From contig OZ257145.1 of NCBI GenBank assembly GCA_965279315.1, forward strand, positions 1 to 64,000: a stretch of 64,000 nucleotides of DNA. Reading direction: 5' to 3'. The notes under the pieces were generated by a model. It had not been told where the DNA came from and did no database searches. It saw nothing but the letters and a program-made list of their open reading frames with translations. Origin of the DNA: JAPWJZ01 sp965279315. GTDB lineage: Bacteria > Pseudomonadota > Alphaproteobacteria > Micavibrionales > UBA2020. Shown piece by piece: positions 36,138 to 43,791 of the stretch. Every line of letters begins with the position of its first letter. The first letter of the stretch is position 1. Position numbers and translations under genes: made by a program.

Positions 36138-37296
36138 GCGCAGGAACTTGCGGAAGTTTTATATCGGCCTGATCGTGCCGCTGCTGGTCTGCGCGCTTTA
36201 TTTCGGCTTTGCGACGCTACTTTTACTGCGCTCCGGCGAATACCTGCCGCTGGATACCATCATCGAAAAGCAGGAAAAGACGGGCGGCATTTACGGCTCC
36301 GCCGTGCTGATGCGCGGGTTCTATTTCAAGCAACGACTGTATGATTTGCGCAAGCCCGACATCATCACGCTGGGCTCATCCCGTGTGCTGGGTTTCCGGC
36401 AGGAAGATTTTTCCAAGCCATTCGTGAACATGGGCAGCCTCAGCGACCTTGAGGAAGTGATCGAGGTTGCCCAAACATCCCTTAAAACCCATCTGCCCGA
36501 ACTGGTGATCCTCGGCGTTGATTTCTGGTGGTTTCATCCGCAGGCGGAAAACCGCGCCATCAACCGCAGCCCCGCCGATAGCGGCATTTCCGCGAACGAC
36601 CTGTTCCAGCCGCTCAACTGGCTGGCGACGGGGCGCGTGACGCTGCCGCAGGCCGCAACGATCCTGGGCGGCAATTCGCCTGATATCGGCATTGCCGGCA
36701 TCACGCAGCAGGACGGGTTCGATGCGGCGGGCGCGCATTATTACACATCCACTGTCACAGGTTCGCGGCCGCCGGAGGATTTCCAGTTTGCCGTCAATAC
36801 GGCGAAGGTCAAAAAAGGCGAAAAGAAATACGCGCATGGCGATATCGTTTCGGAAGCGCAATACAAAAAATTCCTCGGCCTGCTCGACCTGTTGCAGGAA
36901 AAGAAAATCCATGTCGTGATGTTCATGCCGCCGATTGCGGAGCGCGTGTACCGCGAAATGGAAAAGACGCATGGCTATCAATATGTCGCCGAATTGCGCA
37001 AACGCCTCGCGGCACTTGCTGCAAGCCGTAACATCCCGTTTTTCGACTACCATGCGGGCGGGCCTGCGGGCACGCAGGAGTGCGAATTTATCGACACGCA
37101 TCACGGCGGGACGGTTGTTTACCAGCGCATGCTGCTGGATATGGCCGTGCACGACGCCGAATTGCGCGGCCGCCTGAACCTTGCCCGTATCGGCTGGAAT
37201 ATCGAGCATTTCGGGGGGCAATCGTCGCTGCGCGATGACGAGGTCGATTTTCTCGGCCTGAACTGCACCAAACCTTCCGTCCGTAAACGGCTCTGA
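36100..37296 (+). CDS. SGNH/GDSL-like (AlgJ/AlgX-type) transferase
   Basis: A 398-residue protein with an N-terminal membrane anchor (about residues 24-50) and a periplasmic domain. LGSSRVLGF carries the likely block-I serine, ELVILGVDFWWFHP corresponds to another SGNH strand, and FIDTHHG near residue 335 carries the likely Asp-His pair. It is probably the second half of an acyl-transfer system with the MBOAT gene. The ATG at 36100 has AAAGG six bases upstream, inside the MBOAT gene. The acceptor polymer is unknown. Confidence 0.7.
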   Translation: MSPARSSSTSSSERRNLRKFYIGLIVPLLVCALYFGFATLLLLRSGEYLPLDTIIEKQEKTGGIYGSAVLMRGFYFKQRLYDLRKPDIITLGSSRVLGFRQEDFSKPFVNMGSLSDLEEVIEVAQTSLKTHLPELVILGVDFWWFHPQAENRAINRSPADSGISANDLFQPLNWLATGRVTLPQAATILGGNSPDIGIAGITQQDGFDAAGAHYYTSTVTGSRPPEDFQFAVNTAKVKKGEKKYAHGDIVSEAQYKKFLGLLDLLQEKKIHVVMFMPPIAERVYREMEKTHGYQYVAELRKRLAALAASRNIPFFDYHAGGPAGTQECEFIDTHHGGTVVYQRMLLDMAVHDAELRGRLNLARIGWNIEHFGGQSSLRDDEVDFLGLNCTKPSVRKRL

Positions 37297-37315
37297 TTTA
37301 ACGTATAGCCGTTTT

Positions 37316-37344
37316 TTGCCAAAACCCATGCGCGGGGGTATAAT
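37316..37344 (+). promoter_or_regulatory. Strong sigma-70-like promoter
   Basis: TTGCCA (37316-37321), a 17-base spacer and TATAAT (37339-37344), 33 bases before the start of the coiled-coil exported protein. Confidence 0.65.
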
Positions 37345-37376
37345 AGTTAGTCATTATGATTCATTCAGAGGCTGCC

Positions 37377-38084
37377 ATGAAATACGCCCTTTCCGTTCTT
37401 GTCGCGCTCGCGCTAGTCATTCCTGCGACCGCCATGGCTGCCAAACCCGATATGTCTTGCGTCAAAGGCGATTGCAAAAAGACCGATCCCGCCGCCGCCG
37501 CGACGCAGGAAATGTACAAGGCCGCAGGGCAGGAAGCTCCCGCAGATATTCCCGTAGAGGCTCCGGTGGCGACGCCACAGGAATCGGCAGCCGCCCTGCC
37601 CCCGCCCGCGCCGGATGAAAGCAAAATCGACACCAACCTTGGCAACATGTCCCCCAATTCCGCCATCTCGGAAATCGCCAAGGCTGTGGACAAGGACCTT
37701 GCCACCCGCATGACCACGCCCGCAACGCCGCTGGGCCAGGAAAGCTGCGGCGGTTTCAAGGCCGGTCAGGAAGCGCAGCGCACCAACCCCTATACGGCTG
37801 AATTGCAGCGCGGATGGCTTGAAAACCGCGAAAAGATTGTCGCCTATGGCGCGCAGCTGAAGGAAGAACAACTGGCGATGCGCCAGAGAATGGTGGCCGC
37901 CGAAGACGACTTGCGCGAGAAACAGGCCGCAACCGTGGCGGCGCATGTCCAGTATGCAAACGAACTGAAACAAGCCCAGCTCGACATGCGCCAGCGCATG
38001 GTCGCATATGACGACGAGCTGAAAGTCCGCCAGCAGCTGATGCGCTGCCCGACGCCAGACATGTATATACGCAAGTCCCAGTAA
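37377..38084 (+). CDS. Exported coiled-coil protein
   Basis: A 235-residue protein with a signal peptide (MKYALSVLVALALVIPATAMA). The mature N-terminus has a Cys pair (SCVKGDCKK) and a Pro/Ala-rich section. The C-terminal third is a long helix with a duplicated unit: ALKEEQLAMRQRMVAAEDDL-like and ELKQAQLDMRQRMVAYDDEL, about 30 residues apart. It is probably periplasmic; function unknown. The ATG follows GAGG. A good promoter lies upstream. Confidence 0.75.
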   Translation: MKYALSVLVALALVIPATAMAAKPDMSCVKGDCKKTDPAAAATQEMYKAAGQEAPADIPVEAPVATPQESAAALPPPAPDESKIDTNLGNMSPNSAISEIAKAVDKDLATRMTTPATPLGQESCGGFKAGQEAQRTNPYTAELQRGWLENREKIVAYGAQLKEEQLAMRQRMVAAEDDLREKQAATVAAHVQYANELKQAQLDMRQRMVAYDDELKVRQQLMRCPTPDMYIRKSQ

Positions 38085-38089
38085 TAACG

Positions 38090-39064
38090 ATGTCTCCGCA
38101 ATCCCTGACCGTCGAGCTGCGGCGCGGCCCTGCCGTGGAAAGCCGCCACGATATCCATGCCGTGCTGATGGATGGCAAGGGCAAGGTAAAGGCAAGCTAT
38201 GGCGATGCCGACCGCGCGACATTCCCGCGCTCATCCCTGAAACCGCTGCAGGCGATTGCGCTGATGGAAACGGGGGCAGCCGCCGCCTTTACCTTATCCA
38301 ATGCCGAAATCGCGCTTGCCTGCGCGTCACATTCGGGGGAGCAGAACCATGTGCTGACCACGGCCAACTGGCTGGCGCGCATCGGGTTTGACGAGAACGC
38401 CCTGGAATGCGGCGCACATGCGCCTTATGCATCGTCCTGTTCGCCCGCCACGGTTTTGTCCAACAACTGCTCCGGCAAGCATACGGGCATGCTGACGCTG
38501 TGCAGGCATATGAAGCAGGACCATGCGGGCTACACCGAATTCAACCATCCCGCGCAGCACAAGATCATGATGACGGTCGGCGAAATGTGCGGCGTCACCA
38601 TCACGCGCGCAACCTGCGGCGTCGATGGCTGTTCCGCGCCCAACCCTGTCATGCCGCTATCGGCGCTGGCAGCGGGCTTTGCGCGCTTCATGAACCCCGA
38701 CAGCCTCGGCTTGGCGCGCGGCACGGCCTGCCGCCATTTGTTCCAGGCAATGGTCGAACATCCCGAACTGGTTGGCGGCACAGGCCGCCTGGATACCGTG
38801 TTGATGAAGGCCGCTGGCGGAAAGATCATGTGCAAGATCGGCGGCGAAGGCGTCTATGCCTGCGTCATTCCGGGACACGACACCGTGATCGCGCTCAAGG
38901 CCGAAGACGGCCATACGCGCGCGGCGCAAGCGGGGCTTTATGCCATCCTTGAAAAACACGGCCTTGCCGATGCAAAAGTGCTGGATGCCGCCCGTACCAC
39001 CGCCCTGCCCGTCCAGAAAAACTGGCGCGGCATCGAAGTCGGTACGATACAAGTGAGAAGCTGA
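38090..39064 (+). CDS. L-asparaginase II family (PF06089)
   Basis: A 324-residue protein of the asparaginase II family, which hydrolyses asparagine to aspartate. Typical motifs are RSSLKPLQAIAL, ACASHSGEQNHV, NNCSGKHTGML and CGVDGCSAPNPVMPL. This family differs from the classical L-asparaginases of E. coli. It starts five bases after the previous stop, with a weak ribosome site. Confidence 0.9.
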   Translation: MSPQSLTVELRRGPAVESRHDIHAVLMDGKGKVKASYGDADRATFPRSSLKPLQAIALMETGAAAAFTLSNAEIALACASHSGEQNHVLTTANWLARIGFDENALECGAHAPYASSCSPATVLSNNCSGKHTGMLTLCRHMKQDHAGYTEFNHPAQHKIMMTVGEMCGVTITRATCGVDGCSAPNPVMPLSALAAGFARFMNPDSLGLARGTACRHLFQAMVEHPELVGGTGRLDTVLMKAAGGKIMCKIGGEGVYACVIPGHDTVIALKAEDGHTRAAQAGLYAILEKHGLADAKVLDAARTTALPVQKNWRGIEVGTIQVRS

Positions 39065-39096
39065 GTTACAAAAGTACCTGCGTATTCACATCGCAA

Positions 39097-39558
39097 TCAC
39101 TGTGACGCCCAAGGCGACCAGACGCCCAGAAAAATGAGGATAAGGGCGGGCAAGGCTATGAATATCGCTAACAGTCTTCCCGCCTTCATGCCCTCTTTGA
39201 AAGAAGCGCCAGGAATTCCTTGCGCATGCTGGTCAAGGATTTCCCGGACCGGTCGAATGAACCACAGTAGCAAATTTGAGGCAGTGACGCTGAGACATAT
39301 CCCCGCGAGCAAGGAAGGGAAAAGGATCAGCGCTTGCGCGAGCGTAATTGACCCTTGTGACAGCAGCGGAGGAAATTCCGGATGCAGTAGCTGGTAAAGA
39401 TTTGCGGCAGACACGATGAAGCCGGTCGCAATGCCGAATGCCACGCCCAGAAAAACAAACGGCATCAAAAATACCAGCCACTTGGGCAATTTATCGCGAT
39501 TGGCCTGTCTTTGGCGGAAGGAATGAACAGAAAAATGTTTCTGAAATATGTTTTTCAT
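39097..39558 (-). CDS. Membrane protein of unknown function
   Basis: A 153-residue protein with three hydrophobic helices (about residues 26-50, 70-100 and 128-148) and a basic N-terminus. The middle part WFIRPVREILDQHAQG may be a cytosolic loop. It lies between asparaginase (convergent) and the tRNA-Arg gene. Not recognised. Confidence 0.65.
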   Translation of the reverse strand: MKNIFQKHFSVHSFRQRQANRDKLPKWLVFLMPFVFLGVAFGIATGFIVSAANLYQLLHPEFPPLLSQGSITLAQALILFPSLLAGICLSVTASNLLLWFIRPVREILDQHAQGIPGASFKEGMKAGRLLAIFIALPALILIFLGVWSPWASQ

Positions 39559-39570
39559 TTTATCCCGGAA

Positions 39571-39652
<82 letters not shown>

Positions 39653-39706
39653 CTTGTTTTAGCCTATTTTGGCCATTCTGGCAAACATGACCGGAGCTGG
39701 CATATA

Positions 39707-40135
39707 TCAGCGTTTGGGAGCGCTCGCGGTGACCGTGGCGCGTTGCGGGGCTTCGCCCGGATGGTCGGGGACGATGCCGCGGTAATGGCGCTTCATGTCC
39801 TTTTTCCATTCGCGGACGTCGGTCAGGAATTTTGTTTCGCTCTTGCGCTCGGATGCGGCAAGCTCTGCCTCCACATCGCGCTTTTGAGATCTGGGCTGAC
39901 CGGAATGGTCCAGGCCGTTTGCCTCGAAATAACCCATGTCTTTCAGGATGCTGCGCAGCGTGCCGGTACCCTTGATTTCCGTGGGGATCGTCAGCTTTTT
40001 CGCTTGTCCCAGCGATTTATCGGGACTGTCATGCACGAAGAAATCATGCCCGCCGGTGGAGTGGCTGTATTCATAGCCAAGCTCTTTCGCCGCCTTCACA
40101 ACCTTGCTGTAGTCGCGGGGAACGCCAGTGCTCAT
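39707..40135 (-). CDS. hicA: HicA-like toxin with C-terminal extension
   Basis: The N-terminal 75 residues match HicA mRNA interferases: YSKVVKAAKELGY, the catalytic-type histidine in GGHDFFVH (His30) and LTIPTEIKGTGTLRSILKDMGY. A further roughly 65 residues of charged sequence follow (EAELAASERKSETKFLTDVREWKKD), which ordinary HicA proteins lack. It overlaps the HicB-like gene by ATGA. A toxin role is inferred from the pair. Confidence 0.75.
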   Translation of the reverse strand: MSTGVPRDYSKVVKAAKELGYEYSHSTGGHDFFVHDSPDKSLGQAKKLTIPTEIKGTGTLRSILKDMGYFEANGLDHSGQPRSQKRDVEAELAASERKSETKFLTDVREWKKDMKRHYRGIVPDHPGEAPQRATVTASAPKR

Positions 40136-40338
40136 TCCTTCACCTCGAAGTCGATCGTGATCTCTTCACCGGCGGCAACCTCGCCGTCCAGCTTCAAAAA
40201 GTCGATGGCAAGGGTCTGCGAGAGCTTGAAAATCTCTTCGCGGTCTTCGGCTTCCACATTGAATCCGGGCAGGTCCTCGCTCGTGGCGAGGTACACGTTT
40301 TCAGGCAGGTATTCGATCTGGATCGTGATATGCCGCAT
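40132..40338 (-). CDS. hicB: HicB-like antitoxin (short)
   Basis: A 68-residue protein with the HicB partial-RNase-H-like fold pattern: VYLATSEDLPGFNVEAEDREEIFKLSQTLAIDFLKL. It has no C-terminal ribbon-helix-helix or HTH domain, so it is a minimal HicB. It is the first gene of the pair, as is common when the antitoxin leads. A GAGGGG site precedes its ATG. Confidence 0.75.
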   Translation of the reverse strand: MRHITIQIEYLPENVYLATSEDLPGFNVEAEDREEIFKLSQTLAIDFLKLDGEVAAGEEITIDFEVKE

Positions 40339-40437
40339 CGAGCCCCTCTTGTATTTGGATATTTTAGCACAGGAATAGGGAAACCGATAAGCGGATTCCG
40401 GCAGCCCCTTTGGAATCAGGGGGTTAAGGGCAGGAAA

Positions 40438-40740
40438 TTACTTCTCTTCCTCGAACGGGCGGTATTTGAAGTTGTCGAGATAGGTGCGCGGGGTGGTCTT
40501 GCGCAGGTGTTCTTCGGTCACGGTGAAATCGAGGCCCTTGTTCTCGGCAAAGGCAATCGCGGCTTCCTTGCTGTCGAATTTCATGCGCACGGAATTCAGC
40601 GTGTCGCCCGATGCCGTCCAGCCCATCAGCGGCTCGGGCCGGCGGGCCGTTTCCAGTTCGTATTCCAGCAGCCACTGGCCGGCATTGCCGCGCCCGGACT
40701 GCATGGCGTTTTTGGTGGGCTTGAAAATGCGGGCTTTCAT
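40438..40740 (-). CDS. NDUFS4-like respiratory complex I accessory subunit
   Basis: A 100-residue protein of the alphaproteobacterial ETC complex I subunit family, homologous to the mitochondrial 18-kDa subunit NDUFS4. Motifs visible are KARIFKPTKNAMQSG, WLLEYELETARRPEPLMGWTASGDT, FDSKEAAIAFAENKG and TYLDNFKYRPFE. It would sit on the peripheral arm of NADH dehydrogenase. The ATG follows GGAAGG. It lies between tRNA-Pro and hicB. Confidence 0.93.
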   Translation of the reverse strand: MKARIFKPTKNAMQSGRGNAGQWLLEYELETARRPEPLMGWTASGDTLNSVRMKFDSKEAAIAFAENKGLDFTVTEEHLRKTTPRTYLDNFKYRPFEEEK

Positions 40741-40766
40741 TTTTCGCCTTCCGTCGTCAGAAAAAG

Positions 40767-40843
40767 TGGTCGGAGTGGAGGGATTCGAACCCCCGACATC
40801 CTGCTCCCAAAACAGGCGCGCTACCGGACTGCGCTACACTCCG
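40767..40843 (-). tRNA. tRNA-Pro (anticodon TGG)
   Basis: Cloverleaf on the minus strand: acceptor CGGAGTG / CACTCCG, D-arm GCGCAGTCCGGTAGCGC, anticodon loop TTTTGGG, T-arm GGGGGTTCGAATCCC, discriminator A and encoded CCA (40767-40769). Length 77 nt with CCA. Confidence 0.97.
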
Positions 40844-40931
40844 CCGGTTGTTCCGCCATGGTTATATCGCGAATAAAGGCGGAAATCAATGCTCTGGCGT
40901 GGCGTTGGAGGTGCAAACCCCTGAAAAACCC

Positions 40932-41462
40932 TTATTTTTTAGCCGTTTGCTTGAAATAAGGATGCAGGATGCGGTCGCCGATCCTGATATTCAGAGCCTT
41001 GGCGCGGCCGCCGTTCAGCTCGATCACGCCTGTCACTTCCCCGTTCGAGGGGATGGGGGTGAGCGAATGCGGCTCGGCATTCTGGTGGATATTGATGATC
41101 GTGCCGTCTTCGCTGACGAACAGCATGTCGAGCGGGATGAGCGTGTTTTTCATCCAGAAAGATGTTTGCTGGGGTTCGCCCATTTCAAACAGCATGCCCT
41201 GGTCATTGCCCATCTTTTCGCGGAACATGAGGCCCATCTGCACATCGACAGGTTTCGAGACGACCTCGAGCGCGAAGCCATGCACGCCGCCGCCCTGCAA
41301 TTCAACCGTCACCTGTTCGACCGGCAGCTTGCCGCTATAGGCCGATGCGCTGTCTTCTTTAGACAGCACTTGCGTGCTCAAAAAACCGGCGAGCATGGTG
41401 CCCAGCACCACCGCAATCGATACAGCGCGTTTCCATTGTAAATCTTCTATAAAATCCATCAT
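40932..41462 (-). CDS. DUF192-family protein
   Basis: A 176-residue protein with an N-terminal membrane segment (about residues 12-30) and a DUF192 domain: VSKPVDVQMGLMFREKMGNDQGMLFEMG, QTSFWMKNTLIPLDMLFV and VTGVIELNGGRAKALNIRIGDRI. It is probably periplasmic; the biochemical role of the family is not established. Start codons ATG at 41460-41462 and 41457-41459 are both possible. It overlaps the end of the ymdB-like gene. Confidence 0.85.
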   Translation of the reverse strand: MMDFIEDLQWKRAVSIAVVLGTMLAGFLSTQVLSKEDSASAYSGKLPVEQVTVELQGGGVHGFALEVVSKPVDVQMGLMFREKMGNDQGMLFEMGEPQQTSFWMKNTLIPLDMLFVSEDGTIINIHQNAEPHSLTPIPSNGEVTGVIELNGGRAKALNIRIGDRILHPYFKQTAKK

Positions 41463-42280
41463 CACGCCACCTCCGGCAATGCCTGTTGCAGGCTACCGCC
41501 AATTCTGAGCGGTTCAACCTTTGTGCACAAGCCTGTTTTTGAATCAATCGTCGCCACAAGCCCGCACAACGTGACCACACCATCGGCAGGATACAGCTTT
41601 TCCCCCGGCGTCTTGCGCACGAAGCGGTTCACGGCCAGCTGCGTGTCCATGCCAATCACGCTGTCATATGCGCCGCACATGCCGGCATCTGTCATATATC
41701 CCGTACCCTTGGGCAGGATGCGCGCATCGCCCGATGGTACATGGGTATGCGTGCCGACGACAAAGGAAGCGCGGCCATCAAGGTAATTGCCAAGCGCCAT
41801 TTTCTCGGACGATGCCTCGCCGTGGAAATCGATGAAAATCGCCTGCACATCCTTGCCAAGGCGGTGCGCGTTGCACAACTTGTTCGCCGCCGCAAATGGA
41901 TCATCCAGCGCATCCATGTAAAGCCGCGCCATCATGTTGGCGACCAGCACTTTTTCGCCGCGCGGCGTCGTCAGGATATAAAACCCCTTGCCGGGCGTGC
42001 CTTCGGGGTAATTCAGCGGGCGCAGCAGTTTCGGGTCGCGGTCGATATAGGCGAGGATTTCACGCTGGTCCCACACATGGTTGCCGGTCGTGAGGCAATC
42101 AGCCCCCGCTTTATAAAAGTCATCGCAGATCTGCGCGGTCACGCCAAAACCATGCGCCGCGTTTTCGACGTTCACGATGATGACGTCGAGCTTGTATTTC
42201 TTGCGCAGCTCCGGCAATTGCGCGATTGCGGTGTCGCGCGCGTTGCGCCCCACGATGTCACCGAGGAAAAGGATTTTCAT
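41462..42280 (-). CDS. YmdB-family metallophosphoesterase
   Basis: A 272-residue enzyme of the TIGR00282/YmdB family, a phosphodiesterase with a di-metal site. Motifs: LFLGDIVGRNARD, VENAAHGFGVT, TTGNHVWDQREI, IDFHGEASSEK and GTHTHVPSGD. In Bacillus YmdB cleaves cyclic mononucleotides in vitro. It overlaps the fau stop by ATGA and is coupled to it. Confidence 0.9.
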   Translation of the reverse strand: MKILFLGDIVGRNARDTAIAQLPELRKKYKLDVIIVNVENAAHGFGVTAQICDDFYKAGADCLTTGNHVWDQREILAYIDRDPKLLRPLNYPEGTPGKGFYILTTPRGEKVLVANMMARLYMDALDDPFAAANKLCNAHRLGKDVQAIFIDFHGEASSEKMALGNYLDGRASFVVGTHTHVPSGDARILPKGTGYMTDAGMCGAYDSVIGMDTQLAVNRFVRKTPGEKLYPADGVVTLCGLVATIDSKTGLCTKVEPLRIGGSLQQALPEVA

Positions 42281-42864
42281 TGGCCAGCCTCCCGGCAGTT
42301 ATAGACGTTCAGCTCCGTCACAATCTTGTGCAGGGGGTAATCATGCGCATCGACCGGCACATCGTCCTCGCGTTGGCTTTCAAACGCAACGCCCACGGCG
42401 ACGAAATGTTTGCGCACATCCTGCAGGTGCGCAAAGGTGCGGTCGAACTGGCCCGAGCCGTAACCCATCCGGTTGCCCTTCATGTCAAAGGCGATCAGCG
42501 GCACGATCATGAGGTCGGGCAGGTAAACTTGGGAATGGCGCAAATCCGCTTCCTCGATGCCATGCAGGTTGCGGTAGACGGGCATCTTGGGCGTCCAGGT
42601 ACGGAAATCGAGGCTGGCATCGTTGTTCACCACATGCGGGATCACGATGATATAGCCGTCATCCAGCAGATGCGTCATCAGCGGCTTCACGTTCAATTCC
42701 GCATTGAACGGCATATAGGCGGAGATGATCGATCCGCGCGGCGGCAGCGCGATGTGGGACAGGAAGTTATCCTTGAATTTTTGCGCCGCCTCTTCCTGAT
42801 ACGCAGGCAAGATGGTCAGGCGCTTCTGGAAGGCTTTTTGCCGAAGGGTGTCTTTGCTCAGCAC
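42277..42864 (-). CDS. fau: 5-formyltetrahydrofolate cyclo-ligase
   Basis: A 195-residue enzyme that turns 5-formyltetrahydrofolate into 5,10-methenyltetrahydrofolate with ATP. It has LRQKAFQKRLTIL, FNAELNVKPLM, ADLRHSQVYLPDLMIVPLIAFD, RMGYGSGQFDRTFAHL and VAVGVAFESQ. An open frame continues to 43008, but it runs through the 6S RNA; the GTG at 42862-42864 with a GGAG site gives the normal family N-terminus. It is co-transcribed with 6S RNA in most relatives. Confidence 0.9.
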   Translation of the reverse strand: MLSKDTLRQKAFQKRLTILPAYQEEAAQKFKDNFLSHIALPPRGSIISAYMPFNAELNVKPLMTHLLDDGYIIVIPHVVNNDASLDFRTWTPKMPVYRNLHGIEEADLRHSQVYLPDLMIVPLIAFDMKGNRMGYGSGQFDRTFAHLQDVRKHFVAVGVAFESQREDDVPVDAHDYPLHKIVTELNVYNCREAGQ

Positions 42865-42893
42865 GCCTTGGCGCTCCGGTTGGAAATGAAGGT

Positions 42894-43053
42894 GGAAGGA
42901 GCCGTGAAACGCCGTCGACGGGGAGTATCCGCTAGGCCCTGGGTTACAGGTGGGAACCGCATACCCACACCGGAGTGTGGACAGAGGCAGTCCCCTAGCG
43001 ATTTGCATCGGCCTCTGGGACAGTGCTGTCTTACGCGCGCCATAGCCCCTTCC
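42894..43053 (-). ncRNA. ssrS: 6S RNA
   Basis: The 160 bases between zapA and fau are the standard place of 6S RNA in proteobacteria. The 5' end (GGAAGGGGCTATG, 43053 downward) pairs with the 3' end (CACGGCTCCTTCC, ending 42894) in a 13-of-14 terminal helix, and inner stem AGAGGC/GCCTCT is visible. 6S RNA mimics an open promoter and holds RNA polymerase-sigma-70 in stationary phase. The ends are approximate. Confidence 0.8.
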
Positions 43054-43062
43054 GACCTTAAT

Positions 43063-43395
43063 CTAGGCCGCTTGTACCCGTTGGGCAATACCGTCGATGC
43101 GTTTGGACAGGTTCTCCAGCAGTTTTGCGAGCGCCGCTTCGTCTTCCTTGGACGCAGGGGCTTTAGCTGCCGCAGGCGCGCCAGCCGCGATTTCGCGCGC
43201 TTCGAACAGTTCATCCGCCAGCACCAGCGCCACAAGCGCGAGCAGGTGGGAGTCGTTGTAAGCGCCGCCGGAGCGCGCAATTTTCTGCACGCGCTGGTCG
43301 ATATATGCAGCAAGATCAACGATGCGGCCTTCCTGGCCGGGATCGCAGGCGATCTCATAGGCGCGTCCGTTGAGCGAAATATTCACTTCAGCCAT
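43063..43395 (-). CDS. zapA: Cell-division protein ZapA
   Basis: A 110-residue ZapA: VNISLNGRAYEIACDPGQEGRIVDLAAYIDQRV, then LLALVALVLADELFEAR and a C-terminal coiled coil. ZapA bundles FtsZ filaments and stabilises the Z ring. It is followed by 6S RNA and preceded by one base by the small coiled-coil gene. Confidence 0.92.
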   Translation of the reverse strand: MAEVNISLNGRAYEIACDPGQEGRIVDLAAYIDQRVQKIARSGGAYNDSHLLALVALVLADELFEAREIAAGAPAAAKAPASKEDEAALAKLLENLSKRIDGIAQRVQAA

Positions 43396-43396
43396 G

Positions 43397-43612
43397 TTAC
43401 GCTTCCTCCATCAACAATGTTTCCAGGCGGTTGATCGTCTGGTCGAGGCGCGCGGCGATTTTTTTGTTCACTTCGCGTTCATTGCGGTCGAGGGCCAGCA
43501 TCGGCTCCTCTTTGACTTTTTTCGTCTGGACGAATTGGCGGTCGACGGCGGTTTCGAGTCGCTGCAACGCCTTGTCCAGATTCTCCAGCGCCGGTTTCAG
43601 AACAGCTTTCAT
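43397..43612 (-). CDS. Small coiled-coil protein (DUF4164-like)
   Basis: A 71-residue, fully helical protein (KALQRLETAVDRQF ... ARLDQTINRLETLL) with heptad patterns. Small coiled-coil genes of this kind (DUF4164) stand before zapA in many alphaproteobacteria. It is separated by one base from zapA and has a convincing promoter upstream. Function unknown. Confidence 0.75.
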   Translation of the reverse strand: MKAVLKPALENLDKALQRLETAVDRQFVQTKKVKEEPMLALDRNEREVNKKIAARLDQTINRLETLLMEEA

Positions 43613-43671
43613 GTGCGGGAAATCCCTGTGCTTCGATGATCTTGGTGTTTTTTTATTTTGGTAATAACCAT

Positions 43672-43700
43672 AGAATATGAGTCCTCATGCCCGAGGTCAA
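43672..43700 (-). promoter_or_regulatory. Promoter of the zapA-6S-fau cluster
   Basis: On the minus strand TTGACC (43700-43695), a 17-base spacer and TATTCT (43677-43672), 60 bases before the first gene of the set. Confidence 0.65.
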
Positions 43701-43752
43701 TATGGCTGGCTAAATAATTGAAACTGGTGACTGTTTTGGAAATTATTGGAAA

Positions 43753-43784
43753 TTGACCGTTTCTTAAGTATATGGAAATATAAT
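43753..43784 (+). promoter_or_regulatory. Promoter-like sequence with -10 box close to cysQ
   Basis: TATAAT at 43779-43784 is only seven bases before the cysQ ATG; a TTGACC at 43753-43758 is 20 bases away (longer than ideal). If this is the -10 box, the transcript would begin at or near the ATG. No ribosome site is visible before the ATG. Confidence 0.4.
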
Positions 43785-43791
43785 ACGCATA

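Noticed and set aside
42865..43008. Extended N-terminus of fau
   Set aside because: It would be read through the 6S RNA; the family start is at 42864.
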